Shown: positions 45,828-54,857 of the stretch, piece by piece | Layout of the letters: each line of letters begins with the position of its first letter | How positions within the stretch are numbered: the stretch's first letter is position 1 | Assembly (NCBI GenBank): GCA_019137255.1 | Contig: WPDH01000064.1 | Coordinates: 186,715-250,714 of the forward strand | Reading direction: 5' to 3' | Length of the DNA: 64,000 bases | DNA from: Corinectria fuckeliana | Lineage: Eukaryota; Ascomycota; Sordariomycetes; Hypocreales; Nectriaceae | Notes under the pieces: generated by a model | What the model was told of the DNA's origin: nothing | Database searches by the model: none | The model's input: the letters and a program-made list of their open reading frames with translations, nothing else | Position numbers and translations under genes: made by a program

Positions 45828-48497
45828 TTAGTAACCGTACGAAGCCATCGCCTCTTCGTCGTCGTCCAGGTCGACCACTTGGGGAGTTTCCCTCTTCGGA
45901 GCTTCCTTCTTCGGAGCTTCCTTCTTCGGAGCTGGAGCCGCAGGCCCTAGGCGGTTTGTTAAAAAGTCGTTGATGGACCCAGGCTTCCTCTTCTGGGCCT
46001 CCTCTGCGGTGTAAAGTTGGTTGTAAAAAGCAACGACTCGAGGATGGGCCATAACTTTCCACTTGTCGAAGCCCATGACCTGGAGGCCTTCCTGCGTCGT
46101 GGCTCGACTGAGTGCCACGTACGCCTGCCCCTTTTCGAACACCCGTCCAAGGTTGACTTTGACCCTTTCCAACGTTTGGCCCTGGGCCTTGTGAATGGAT
46201 AGAGCCCATGCCAAGATTAATGGCAGTTGTGTGCGCTTTGCTTGGACCTCTCCGTTTGGCAGTTCGACTTTCCATTCCTCAGGCACGCAGAGGATTACAC
46301 GTGTGCCACGGGAAGTCATGAACTGCACAACCGGGAACAACTTGGTACGGGAGGTCTTCGATTTGACATCTTCATCAGCGCTGAATGCCTTCAGTTTCCT
46401 TCTAGCCTTAGCAGTCGGATCTTCACTGAAGTCAAACTCTTCTCCGTTACCCATATCGAACGTCTTCTCGTCTGAAAAGGCAATGACCTTGCCTAGGGAA
46501 CCGTTCACCAGAGACTCGTCTAGGTTCTTGATGAGCATAACTTGAGCGCCAAGTTTCAATACGATGCTTTTGGGTGCCATCATGTTCATCAGGAGCTTCT
46601 CTCTGATGGCTGGGTCGCCCGAGTCCTGGGCGTCGAACTGTTTCGACCTGCCTGGTAGATCCTTGAGCCGTCTTTCGTTCGAACCCTCCACTTCAGCTCG
46701 TGTAGAGAACAACTCTGCCATCCCAAGGCCATCGTTGAAGTTAAGCGGCCTAGATAGGGCCTTGAAAGCACGGACAGTGTCTTCGCTGATCTTGCCGAGG
46801 CGCATCTCGTTGAGCATCATTGCAAACTGAGGATCGCGTTGACGAAAGACCTGCGTAAGTCCAATCGTGTGATCGATCGACGTACTCCATGTGGCTGCGT
46901 CAAAAGCAAACTTGGCCTCGCGCTTCGATGAGTCGGGAACTGGTGGAAGTTGGAAAAAGTCACCAGTAATGACGACTTGAATGCCGCCCCATGGTCGGCC
47001 GTTTGACCTAATAGTCCTCCCGATCTTGTCCAGCTTATCGAAGAGATCCCCATCGACCATTGAAATTTCATCAATGACAAGGCAGCTAGTCTTCAGCCAA
47101 CGATTCTTGGCCTTGGGATTTCGCCGAATTTTCTTCACCAGCGTCGGAGCATCTTCTTTTCCTAGACCGATACCTAAACAAAGCGTTAGCATCTGCGTCA
47201 CCCGCGCACGGTGAGGGAACAAATTACCTGAAAAGCTGTGAAGAGTGATTCCCCCGATGTTGCACGCAGCCAGGCCAGTTGATGCCGTGACCGCAACTCT
47301 CTCGGGATCCCTGGCATACTTCTCCTTCAGAGCAGTGATGATGGCCCTCATCAGAACAGACTTTCCGGTACCAGCCGGACCAGTGAAGAAAACGCTCTGA
47401 CCTTTGTTCACAACCAGGTCCAAAACGTGTTTCTGCTCATCGCTGAGAGAAAAGGCGAAAGATTTACTGGTGGCGGATATGCCAATTTCTGGGATATTTT
47501 CCAAGGAGATTCCGTCATCTTGCGCCTCGCCCTGCTCGTCTGCTTTCACAGCTCCTTGTGCCACCTCCTTCTGTTGACGTTGAGTTTTAAACTGCTTCTT
47601 TTGCTCCTTCACGGCACTGGCAGTTGCATCCCAGATGGATATTTTGGGCTTACTGACAGGCGTTTGCATGACGGGACTGCAGTCCTCGTCTTGTTCTTCG
47701 GAACCTTGCCGAAAACTGACTGGAAGCACTCGTCTTTTGGCTCTTTTCTGAACCGGACAGTCAAACGAGTCCTGGCCTCCAGAAGACTCGCGTTTCAAAG
47801 AAGAATCTGCTGTAATCGACTGAACCGGGATTCTGCGCTGCTCGGCTGGAGGTGCAAAGTGTGATATGGGAGATGAGGACCAGGGGATCTTCGTTTCGCT
47901 TTGCGTTGACTTGGGCGGGGGAGGCATGCTGTTAAACGAGACGGGCTTGGATGCCGTCATAGAAGATAAGGTTGGAAGAGCGGAGGGTGCTTCATAGTCA
48001 AGGTCGAGCATGTCGTCGTCGCTGAAGTCATCTTCGGCGAAGAACACTGCCTCATGAGCCTTGGCTCGAGCGTCGGGTTCTGTGAGGTCGATGACGGCCG
48101 ACTCTTGCTTGATCGAGTTAGACGACGTATAAAGAGACTTCAATGAGCCACGACTTGCACTCGACGTTCGATTGGTGGGAGACTGGCTCATATTCGTGGA
48201 GAGTTGAGGGGTCCTCGCCGGCGCAGAGGCAAATGCAGGCTTCTGAAGCTGGTCACGGATATCGGCTTTTGGGGCGCTGGGGCTGCTCGAGGGAAAGAGC
48301 TGCTTGGCCAACGTAGGCCCTCGAGGGGGCGGGTTGGACTCGTACGCCTTATTAGCCTTGGCTAGCATTGTGTCGACTCGAACGGTGGCGGGTGATGGTC
48401 CAAGGGTGTGAACATAAGCTAGCTGGACGACGGTCCGGAGAAAGCTGCGGCCAGTCGGCGAGGATCGAATCGGGAGATGGGTGATCCCAATCGTCAT
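45828..48497 (-). CDS. PIF1: PIF1 5'-to-3' DNA helicase
   Basis: Exon 1 is 47228-48497 and exon 2 is 45828-47173, joined across a 54-bp intron (gtaatt donor, tttag acceptor) that restores the family motif LHSFSGIGLG. The product is 871 residues from ATG 48497. PIF1 helicases unwind G-quadruplexes and RNA-DNA hybrids, limit telomerase and maintain mitochondrial DNA. The helicase core has Walker A GPAGTGKS at about residue 373, Walker B CLVIDEISMVDGD, the GDFFQLPPV motif, the PIF1 signature region around KDLPGRSKQF, and the C-terminal RecA motifs SIHKAQGQT and YVALSRAT. The N-terminal half is disordered, with acidic and Ser-rich parts and an NLS-like KRAKRR. The C-terminus has three PKKEA/PKRET units before an acidic end. 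Two in-frame ATGs (48497 and 48368) could give a form with a basic, acid-free presequence and a form without it. The intron is 3n with no stop. Confidence 0.95.
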   Translation of the reverse strand: MTIGITHLPIRSSPTGRSFLRTVVQLAYVHTLGPSPATVRVDTMLAKANKAYESNPPPRGPTLAKQLFPSSSPSAPKADIRDQLQKPAFASAPARTPQLSTNMSQSPTNRTSSASRGSLKSLYTSSNSIKQESAVIDLTEPDARAKAHEAVFFAEDDFSDDDMLDLDYEAPSALPTLSSMTASKPVSFNSMPPPPKSTQSETKIPWSSSPISHFAPPAEQRRIPVQSITADSSLKRESSGGQDSFDCPVQKRAKRRVLPVSFRQGSEEQDEDCSPVMQTPVSKPKISIWDATASAVKEQKKQFKTQRQQKEVAQGAVKADEQGEAQDDGISLENIPEIGISATSKSFAFSLSDEQKHVLDLVVNKGQSVFFTGPAGTGKSVLMRAIITALKEKYARDPERVAVTASTGLAACNIGGITLHSFSGNLFPHRARVTQMLTLCLGIGLGKEDAPTLVKKIRRNPKAKNRWLKTSCLVIDEISMVDGDLFDKLDKIGRTIRSNGRPWGGIQVVITGDFFQLPPVPDSSKREAKFAFDAATWSTSIDHTIGLTQVFRQRDPQFAMMLNEMRLGKISEDTVRAFKALSRPLNFNDGLGMAELFSTRAEVEGSNERRLKDLPGRSKQFDAQDSGDPAIREKLLMNMMAPKSIVLKLGAQVMLIKNLDESLVNGSLGKVIAFSDEKTFDMGNGEEFDFSEDPTAKARRKLKAFSADEDVKSKTSRTKLFPVVQFMTSRGTRVILCVPEEWKVELPNGEVQAKRTQLPLILAWALSIHKAQGQTLERVKVNLGRVFEKGQAYVALSRATTQEGLQVMGFDKWKVMAHPRVVAFYNQLYTAEEAQKRKPGSINDFLTNRLGPAAPAPKKEAPKKEAPKRETPQVVDLDDDEEAMASYGY

Positions 48498-48785
48498 AAA
48501 CCAGGCCGTCGTAGAATCGTTACGGATGGGGGTGTGGTATGGCGAGCGATGGCGGAGGGCGTGATGGAGAGCGCAGGCAAGCAGGCAAGGTCTGCAGAAG
48601 GTCCTGGGTTCTCTGGTGGAACGAGACCGGCAGTTGGGACTAGGCTGAGATGTCAATCGCAGGGCCCCTCGTCTTCTGAATGGCTGCAAAACGCGTCAGT
48701 CCCAAAAGAGTGTTCCGAATGGACGACTTGAATTAAAGGTTGACGCGTTGTGGTCGCGACGTGTAGCGACCCCTCCGATAATGGG
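48498..48785 (-). promoter_or_regulatory. Remaining PIF1 upstream region
   Basis: Only about 290 bp of original sequence lies between the PIF1 ATG (48497) and the retrotransposon target duplication. The frame is open upstream of the ATG but has no further ATG, so this is leader and core promoter. The insertion may have separated PIF1 from more distal control elements. Confidence 0.5.
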
Positions 48786-48790
48786 TGTCG
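48786..48790. repeat. Target-site duplication, left copy
   Basis: TGTCG immediately before the left LTR; the same five bases follow the right LTR at 54470-54474. A 5-bp duplication is typical of copia and gypsy integrases. Confidence 0.9.
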
Positions 48791-49046
48791 TGTTGGACAC
48801 GTGATCGATCGTAAGTGGGTCTAACGGGCCGAATTTCGGGTGATTTGATCACAGAAAAATAGATGATGATAATGAAGCCTAGCAATGTGATTCAATTGAT
48901 GTGATCATCGCTAGAATTGGTGTTGTTGTGACCGTGTGGTTGTGTTCCTCTTCCGGCCCCTTGTCTTTGAGGGAATTCCTGTCTTCTGGATCATCTGGGC
49001 TTCTGTGGCCTTAGTTATCCCCTTTAGCTGGGTCCCCTGTCTGACA
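48791..49046 (-). repeat. Left LTR (3' LTR of the element)
   Basis: 256 bp, beginning TGTTGGACAC and ending GTCTGACA, with TGT...ACA ends. Compared by eye with the right LTR it differs at 19 positions, every one a C/T or G/A transition, with no indel or transversion. Confidence 0.92.
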
Positions 49047-49057
49047 TACCCCCCCAG
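49047..49057 (-). other. Polypurine tract
   Basis: On the minus strand a tract ending CTGGGGGGGTA directly abuts the 3' LTR, as expected for the plus-strand primer of reverse transcription. This sets the element's orientation and has escaped mutation. Confidence 0.7.
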
Positions 49058-49847
49058 TTGAAGCTATTCACGGCTTTGACTGTCTATCTGATGGCTCCTT
49101 TCTTGTTGTTGTAGGGAGCAAAAATCAGTCCCTACCCGGCTTTGAATATAAGTCTTGCAAAAGGGCAGTAGTGATTATAAGGGCATTGAGGTTATTATTA
49201 AGCCTGGCAAAAAGGAGGGAATCTTACTACCCGGATGGTCGTCTTTTTGATATTGTTTTTAGTAAGTGGATATAGTTGTAGACTGCTTAAAGCGGCTGTG
49301 GCCTGCTGATTTAGAAGGATTAGTTGTAGTGGCTTTAACTGTTATGCTAATCTGGGTCTTTCTGGAAGAAAGGTTATTAATCCTGACATATGAGGCTCTC
49401 GCCGCGGCTGCTGTTGCTAATATAATCACAGCTGCTGATATAATTATAGCATCTTTAAATCTGATGCTGGAAATAGGCTTAAATTAAGGTCTGACTGTAG
49501 CTGGGTTATTAGGCTTATAAGATTATTAAGCTTATGCTTTTCTTTAAGCTGATCTGTGATATCTATAAGCCTAAGCTGCTTTATAAAGGTTCTAAAAGGC
49601 TTGCTTACTAGGACCTTTATGAGGCTGTCAGCTAGTATGTCTTTAGATAGTGTATATTCTACTATGATAGTCCCTTTCTTAGCTTTCTAATAAAGCTAGT
49701 GATTATGTATATTAATATGCTGTAAGCTTGTACATAGCTGGCTTAGCTGCTTGTTAACAAGCCTGATTGTCTACATGTTATCACACTAAATTCATATACA
49801 CCTAGCGCTTCTAAGCTTAAGTCCTAGCTCTATAAGGAGCCGGCTCT

Positions 49848-49895
49848 AAAACATGCCTTTCTTAGCGGCTTATAATAGTGCTAGTAGCTCTGCCT
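49848..49895 (-). pseudogene. RNase H remnant of the copia polyprotein
   Basis: The minus strand translates as KAELLALL, stop, AAKKGMF, matching the conserved active-site region of copia RNase H (normally AELLAL, one or two residues, AAKE). The stop is TAA where a Gln codon is expected, a C-to-T change. Confidence 0.8.
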
Positions 49896-50508
49896 TAGTT
49901 GTTAAGGTTGTTACTATAGCCTGCTTATTTACTCTCTATCTTATAACTCCTCTAAATAGCTTTATAATATATACTTGTGAGCTCTTATAGTTACTTAAGT
50001 TATTAGCAAAAGAGGTATTACTAGCTATAATAAAGTTATCTTTACCGCCTAGCTAAAGAGCTAGAGTGTAAGTCTTCTTAAGGTATAAGAGGGTTTAGTT
50101 AACAGCTTTATAGTATATTAGTCTAGGGTTCTAGCTGTATTATAATAGCTATAAGATTATAAAGGTGATATTAGGGTGTGTAATTACTATGATATATAAG
50201 ATTAAGCCTATCTTCTGTTAGTAACTTTAGATCTCTATAGCTAATACTTAGTCTTAGTATACCTACAGCTTGATTTTTATTATTAGGGTACAAGCTGTGT
50301 TTCTACTGTCTAGTATAGTTACTAGATTAGCAATCTTAAGTGCGTATTAGGATTGTAATAGCTAGATTAGCTTCTTCTTTCTGTCTTAATAGACTGTAAT
50401 CCTAAGAAACCACTAAAGGTTATACCTGCTTGTTATTACATATTATGCTTAAAGCTTATATATTAGTTGTGCTACTACCTCTGTTAAGTCTTATTAAAAC
50501 GCTAGAGT

Positions 50509-50529
50509 GATATTATCTATATAGTAGAA
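50509..50529 (-). pseudogene. Reverse transcriptase active-site remnant
   Basis: The minus strand encodes FYYIDNI, aligned to the copia FYVDDI box. The second Asp codon GAT has become AAT, a G-to-A change. The flanking sequence keeps RT-like residues (LTEVVAQLIYKL) separated by stops. Confidence 0.8.
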
Positions 50530-53500
50530 GATAATAATCCTGTTCTTAATTATATAGCAGGGCTTATAAGGAACTATCTTAAACCTTATCTCTTCTAGGG
50601 CTCCTTTAAGCTCTTTCTGCTAAAGGAGAGGTGATTCTCTAAGCCTATATAGCACCTTATTTATAAGTAAGATCTTTCCTGCCTTTTTATGCTCTAGTGG
50701 TATCTTTATATATACTTTTCGTTTAAGGGTTATATTTATAAATATGTTAATAGTATTATACTGTATAAGCTTAAGGTTAAAGCGTGCTATAATAGCTATA
50801 AGGGTTTAGAATAATCTTCTAGTGAGAGTGGATATATATATCTCTTATAATCTTACAGCTTGTTAATCGCTGTGTATAACTAGCTGTGTCTTACACTTTG
50901 TGAAGTAGCTGTTCTTATTAGTCTTATAGGTGTATACCTATATATAATTAAGAATCTGCTTGCTGTTAGCTTATTCTCTAGGCATCTTAGTTTATAAGCC
51001 TATCTTAGTATAACTCTAGAGGTGTATTTCTTCTGCCTTAAGAAATAGCTTTCTTAGAGGATATTTTAGTATCTTACTATTATAATAAGATAGTAAAGGT
51101 AGGTCCCTCTAGTATATATAGTCCTAGGGATTAGGCTGGCTTATTAGCTGTTATAATAGATAATATAGTCTAGCCTAGTTAACTTCTTTCTCTTAGAATA
51201 TACTTATAGGGGCAACTAGGTGACCTGCTGTAAAGGCAGCTTGCTAAAATGACTCTTTTCTAGTTATATAAGTACCCTTTTTACTCTCTAGGGACAGCCT
51301 TTCTAAGCTCTCTACCTTTATAATTGTCTTTATAAATAACCCTGCTAATAGAGACTCTTATGAGGTTAGATATAAAGCCTTAGGGTGTTTATCTGTTTTG
51401 TTTTTTACTCTGTTATCTTATATTTCCCTTATAGGGTCTTAGCTGTCGCCTAAGCTGTTAGTAGTATATATATTATTATCTTTATAGAGGGAGGTTAAAG
51501 AGTTATTACTAGTTTCTTCTTTCTGGCTTAGCTTATGTTAGGGTTTAGTCTTCTTAATCTAAGTGAGTAGGTTAGTGATTTTCTTAGTCTTAGTATATAG
51601 AAAGTTATCTTTAAGCTTATTTAGGCTCTCTAGAAAGATTTCTTTTTTGTTAAAGATAATATCTCTTATAGTAATAACCTTATTAAGAAGAGAGTTTTAG
51701 ATCTTATAGATATTTATAGATTAATAACTAATAAGATACCTAATAAATACCTTTAGGTTAAGCTTATAGAGATACTATATCTTCTTCTAGGCTGCTGTAG
51801 TTATTATATATATCTTATAGCTATAGACTTATAAGTGCCTAAGGTGTGGGCTATAATCCTTAATAATAATACTGTCTTAGTAAGTGATATAAGTGTGAAA
51901 TTAGTTATAAGAGGACTTCTAGTTAAATATATAACAAGAAAGCTAGTTATATAGATAGATTGCTATACTATAGATCTTACGCTAAAGCTCCTTAGGGAGC
52001 CTCACTTCTTACCTTATAGTATAAGTCTTAGTCTTTATTACTCTCTCTGATCTTTCTGCCCTCTTATTTTGCTTCTAAGTATTAGTTACTAATAGCTTAA
52101 TTAAAATGCCTTTTTCTTTAAGTATTATACTTACTACCTTCTTCACCTTAGTGATTTTGTTATTATATTTAAATACCTATAGCGTAAAGTAATACTAGGC
52201 CTTATAGGATGTTAGGAATATATTAAAAGTGTTAATAAGGTACTTTACTATATAATTCTAAAGGTATATTTCCTAGATATAGCTAGACTAGCAGTCTGTG
52301 AAGAGTATAAGGCTGTTAAAGCTCTTTATATTAGCTATTAGGTGTGTAAAGTTAATAGTAATCTGTTTTTCTAGGCTTTTATTATATGCTCTTAGGGCTT
52401 AAGAGATTTAGCATATAATCTTTACTATTAGGTAGTTATTATACTTAATAGTTAATAGTCTTTTAATCTTAGCGCTTATTAAGGTGTTAACTAGCTAGTT
52501 AAGGGCCTTAGGACTAGAATGTCCTAGTCTAAGATGCTACTTTATGCTGTCTGTCTTGCTTATCTTCGCATGATGTGACTAGGCTAGGAAGGCTTAATAC
52601 TATAATGCTCTTATAAGGCTACTATCTTTAAGGATATACTAATTATAATAATTAAGCAGGTTGCTTATAACCTGGTGGTGCTAGTCCCTAAGGGAGTTAT
52701 TCTCTAGGCTTTAGTCCTACTAGATCCTGTGTTTTCTTAGTCTTTATAGTGAGATAAGGTTGTAGGTAAAGCTCTTATAGTATACTATATTGTGTAGGTA
52801 GAGGTATTATATTTCTTTTTAAGGTGATAAGAAGAGCCAGATAGTAATATTACTATAGCTAATAACTGGGACCTTCTGTGTGCTAGTGTGTATATAGTCT
52901 TTAGGGTTAGCTTAGATAAGGTCTTTAAACTGTATCTTATTGTTAAAGATGTGTAAAGTGGCTTCTAAGTTAAGAATAGTAGAGTTTTTTAACAGGTATA
53001 AGAAGCTTAAGAAAGCTGCTTTTTTCTCTGTGAGTAATATAGCTAGGGCTTCTCTAACTTCTTATAGGAGTTACTCTTTCTTGCTAAATAACTTTTTTAA
53101 CATCTTAATCTTTTTCTTTAAGTTAGGGTTTATAGTAAGATTATAGTTTATAGTCTTCTAGGTTTCTAGTCTCTCTCTAAACCACCTTAGCAGGTTATCC
53201 TAAAAGATATAGAGGTATTTAGCAAGAGGGTGAAATTGCTTGTAAGCTAGGTATATCTTGCTGCTTAATCTCTTACGCTTATTATTCCTCCCCTTCTTAT
53301 TCTTCTTCTTAGGAGGCTTATTATAAAGTGTAGATTTGTTAGATTCTAATCTCTTATAGTTAGCTAGAAAAGCTTCTTCTTACTTAACCTCTTAGTTACC
53401 CTTCTAGGCCTTTTTTACATCTTATATAGTAAGCTATATCTTATTAGTGATTATCTAATATATAAGAGTGTTATTAGTAACTTTCTCTCTCTTCTTAGAC

Positions 53501-54213
53501 TTCTAAATCTTAAGACTATTATTAAGAAAGGGCTTAGTAAGCTCCTTTAGCGGTTAGTACTATATAAGGACTAGGTTAGCTATAAGGAGCTTAAGGGTAG
53601 TAGTATTATATATAATATGTTTAAAGTTATCTACTTAGGCGTCTAGGTCTTTTAGAATTATTAAGGTAGCTTTAAAGAAAGCTCTTTACGCGCTAAGGGT
53701 AGTGCTCTAAGCTATATAGTAGTTAGTGCTTATAGCCTTCTTTAGGGTAATATATTAGTCCCTTAAGCTGCTGTCTAGGTTATAGTTATATTCCTAGAGG
53801 CTCTTTTTAACTATATTTTTAACCTAGGCCTTAATAGTAGTAAGGTTCTTATTCTGCTCTTTGTATATATTATTATTAGTATTATACTAGGCTAGGGTTA
53901 TCTTTATATGCTTAGCCTAGGCTTTACCTGCTATAGTAGTTAGGGCAGAAAAGTCTACTAAGGCCTTAAGAGGTGGTAATATAACAGGCAGAAAGAGAGC
54001 TGGCGGATTAGTAACTTTAGGGTTAATATAAGGCTAAAGGTGCTTAGCCTTAACCTTTATGATAAAATGCTTATTCTAGCCGTACTAGTCGGCTGATCTA
54101 TTTAGCCTGATTGTCTCATCTGATCTTCTAGTCATAAATAACATCTTAGTGGTTATTACTCAGGTTTTTACGTGATATTCGCCTTTGTTGATAGAGACTA
54201 TGAGACTCTTAAT

Positions 54214-54469
54214 TGTTAGATATATGATTAATCGTAAGTGGGTCTAACAGGCCGAATTTCGGGTGATTTAATCACAGAAAAATAGATAATGATAATAAAG
54301 CCTAGTAATGTGATTCAATTGATGTGATTATCGCTAGAATTGGTGTTGTTGTGACCGTGTGGTTGTGTTCCTCTTCCGGCCTCTTGTCTTTGAGGGAATT
54401 CCTGTCTTCCGGATCATCCGGGCTTCTGTGGTCTTAGTCATCCCCTTCAGCCGGGTCCCCTGTCTGACA
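54214..54469 (-). repeat. Right LTR (5' LTR of the element)
   Basis: 256 bp, beginning TGTTAGATAT and ending GTCTGACA, the same length as the left LTR. G-to-A and C-to-T changes are concentrated in its first 20 bases, next to the heavily mutated interior. The left LTR instead carries the T residues near the opposite end. Confidence 0.92.
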
Positions 54470-54474
54470 TGTCG
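54470..54474. repeat. Target-site duplication, right copy
   Basis: TGTCG directly after the right LTR, identical to 48786-48790. Confidence 0.9.
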
Positions 54475-54857
54475 CTTGGTCACGTGATCATTGCAAGCCT
54501 AAACCCGATTGAACCTTCTATCCCGTCCCAGCTAGATTAGACTAAGTACTAGAGTCGTATGATAAACTTGGACGGAGCCGCGACGAGGAAGCAGCATTTC
54601 AAAGTTTCCTTCATCAGCAAAAAAGAAGCGAAGCCCTGGTGTTGATCATGATGCATTATTCCGATTATTCTGTTTCCCCAGAAATAACATGGCAAAAGAA
54701 AAGGCCGCCCGCATAACTCTAGTTCCAATCTCCTTGTCCCAAATCCGGTCCCCAAAATTAATTACAAGACAAATTTGGCATACATTTGAAAGGTATCTCA
54801 GGTGTCATGTCATACACTCATCATAAAACTCCCCGGGAACTCTCTCCCAAAATCCCT
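54475..54857. other. Downstream region of the disordered-protein gene
   Basis: This is the original genomic DNA that lay upstream of PIF1 before the retrotransposon inserted, and the 3' side of the next minus-strand gene. No feature was noticed beyond AT-rich words at 54755-54790 that may serve as the terminator of the minus-strand gene. Confidence 0.45.

Larger units (their letters stand above)
48791..54469 (-). mobile_element. Copia-type LTR retrotransposon, degraded by RIP
   Basis: A 5,679-bp element bounded by two 256-bp LTRs and a 5-bp TGTCG duplication. Orientation is minus: the polypurine tract lies beside the left LTR and coding remnants read on the minus strand. In that direction come a gag-like region (about 54150-53200, Lys-rich near 53300), a degenerate protease/integrase region, reverse transcriptase and RNase H. 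The RT active-site box reads FYYIDNI at 50509-50529 where copia elements have FYVDDI, so a catalytic Asp is now Asn. RNase H is recognisable at 49848-49895 as KAELLALL, a stop, then AAKKGMF. RT before RNase H at the 3' end, with no integrase after it, places it in Ty1/copia. The interior is strongly AT-rich, nearly free of CpA, TpG and CpG, and full of TAG/TAA codons where Gln or Trp would be expected. That is the pattern of repeat-induced point mutation. No intact frame remains; it is non-autonomous. Confidence 0.93.

Noticed and set aside
49266..49487. A 73-codon frame inside the retrotransposon
   Set aside because: It reads against the element's coding strand, and its hydrophobicity reflects AT-rich RIP-mutated sequence.
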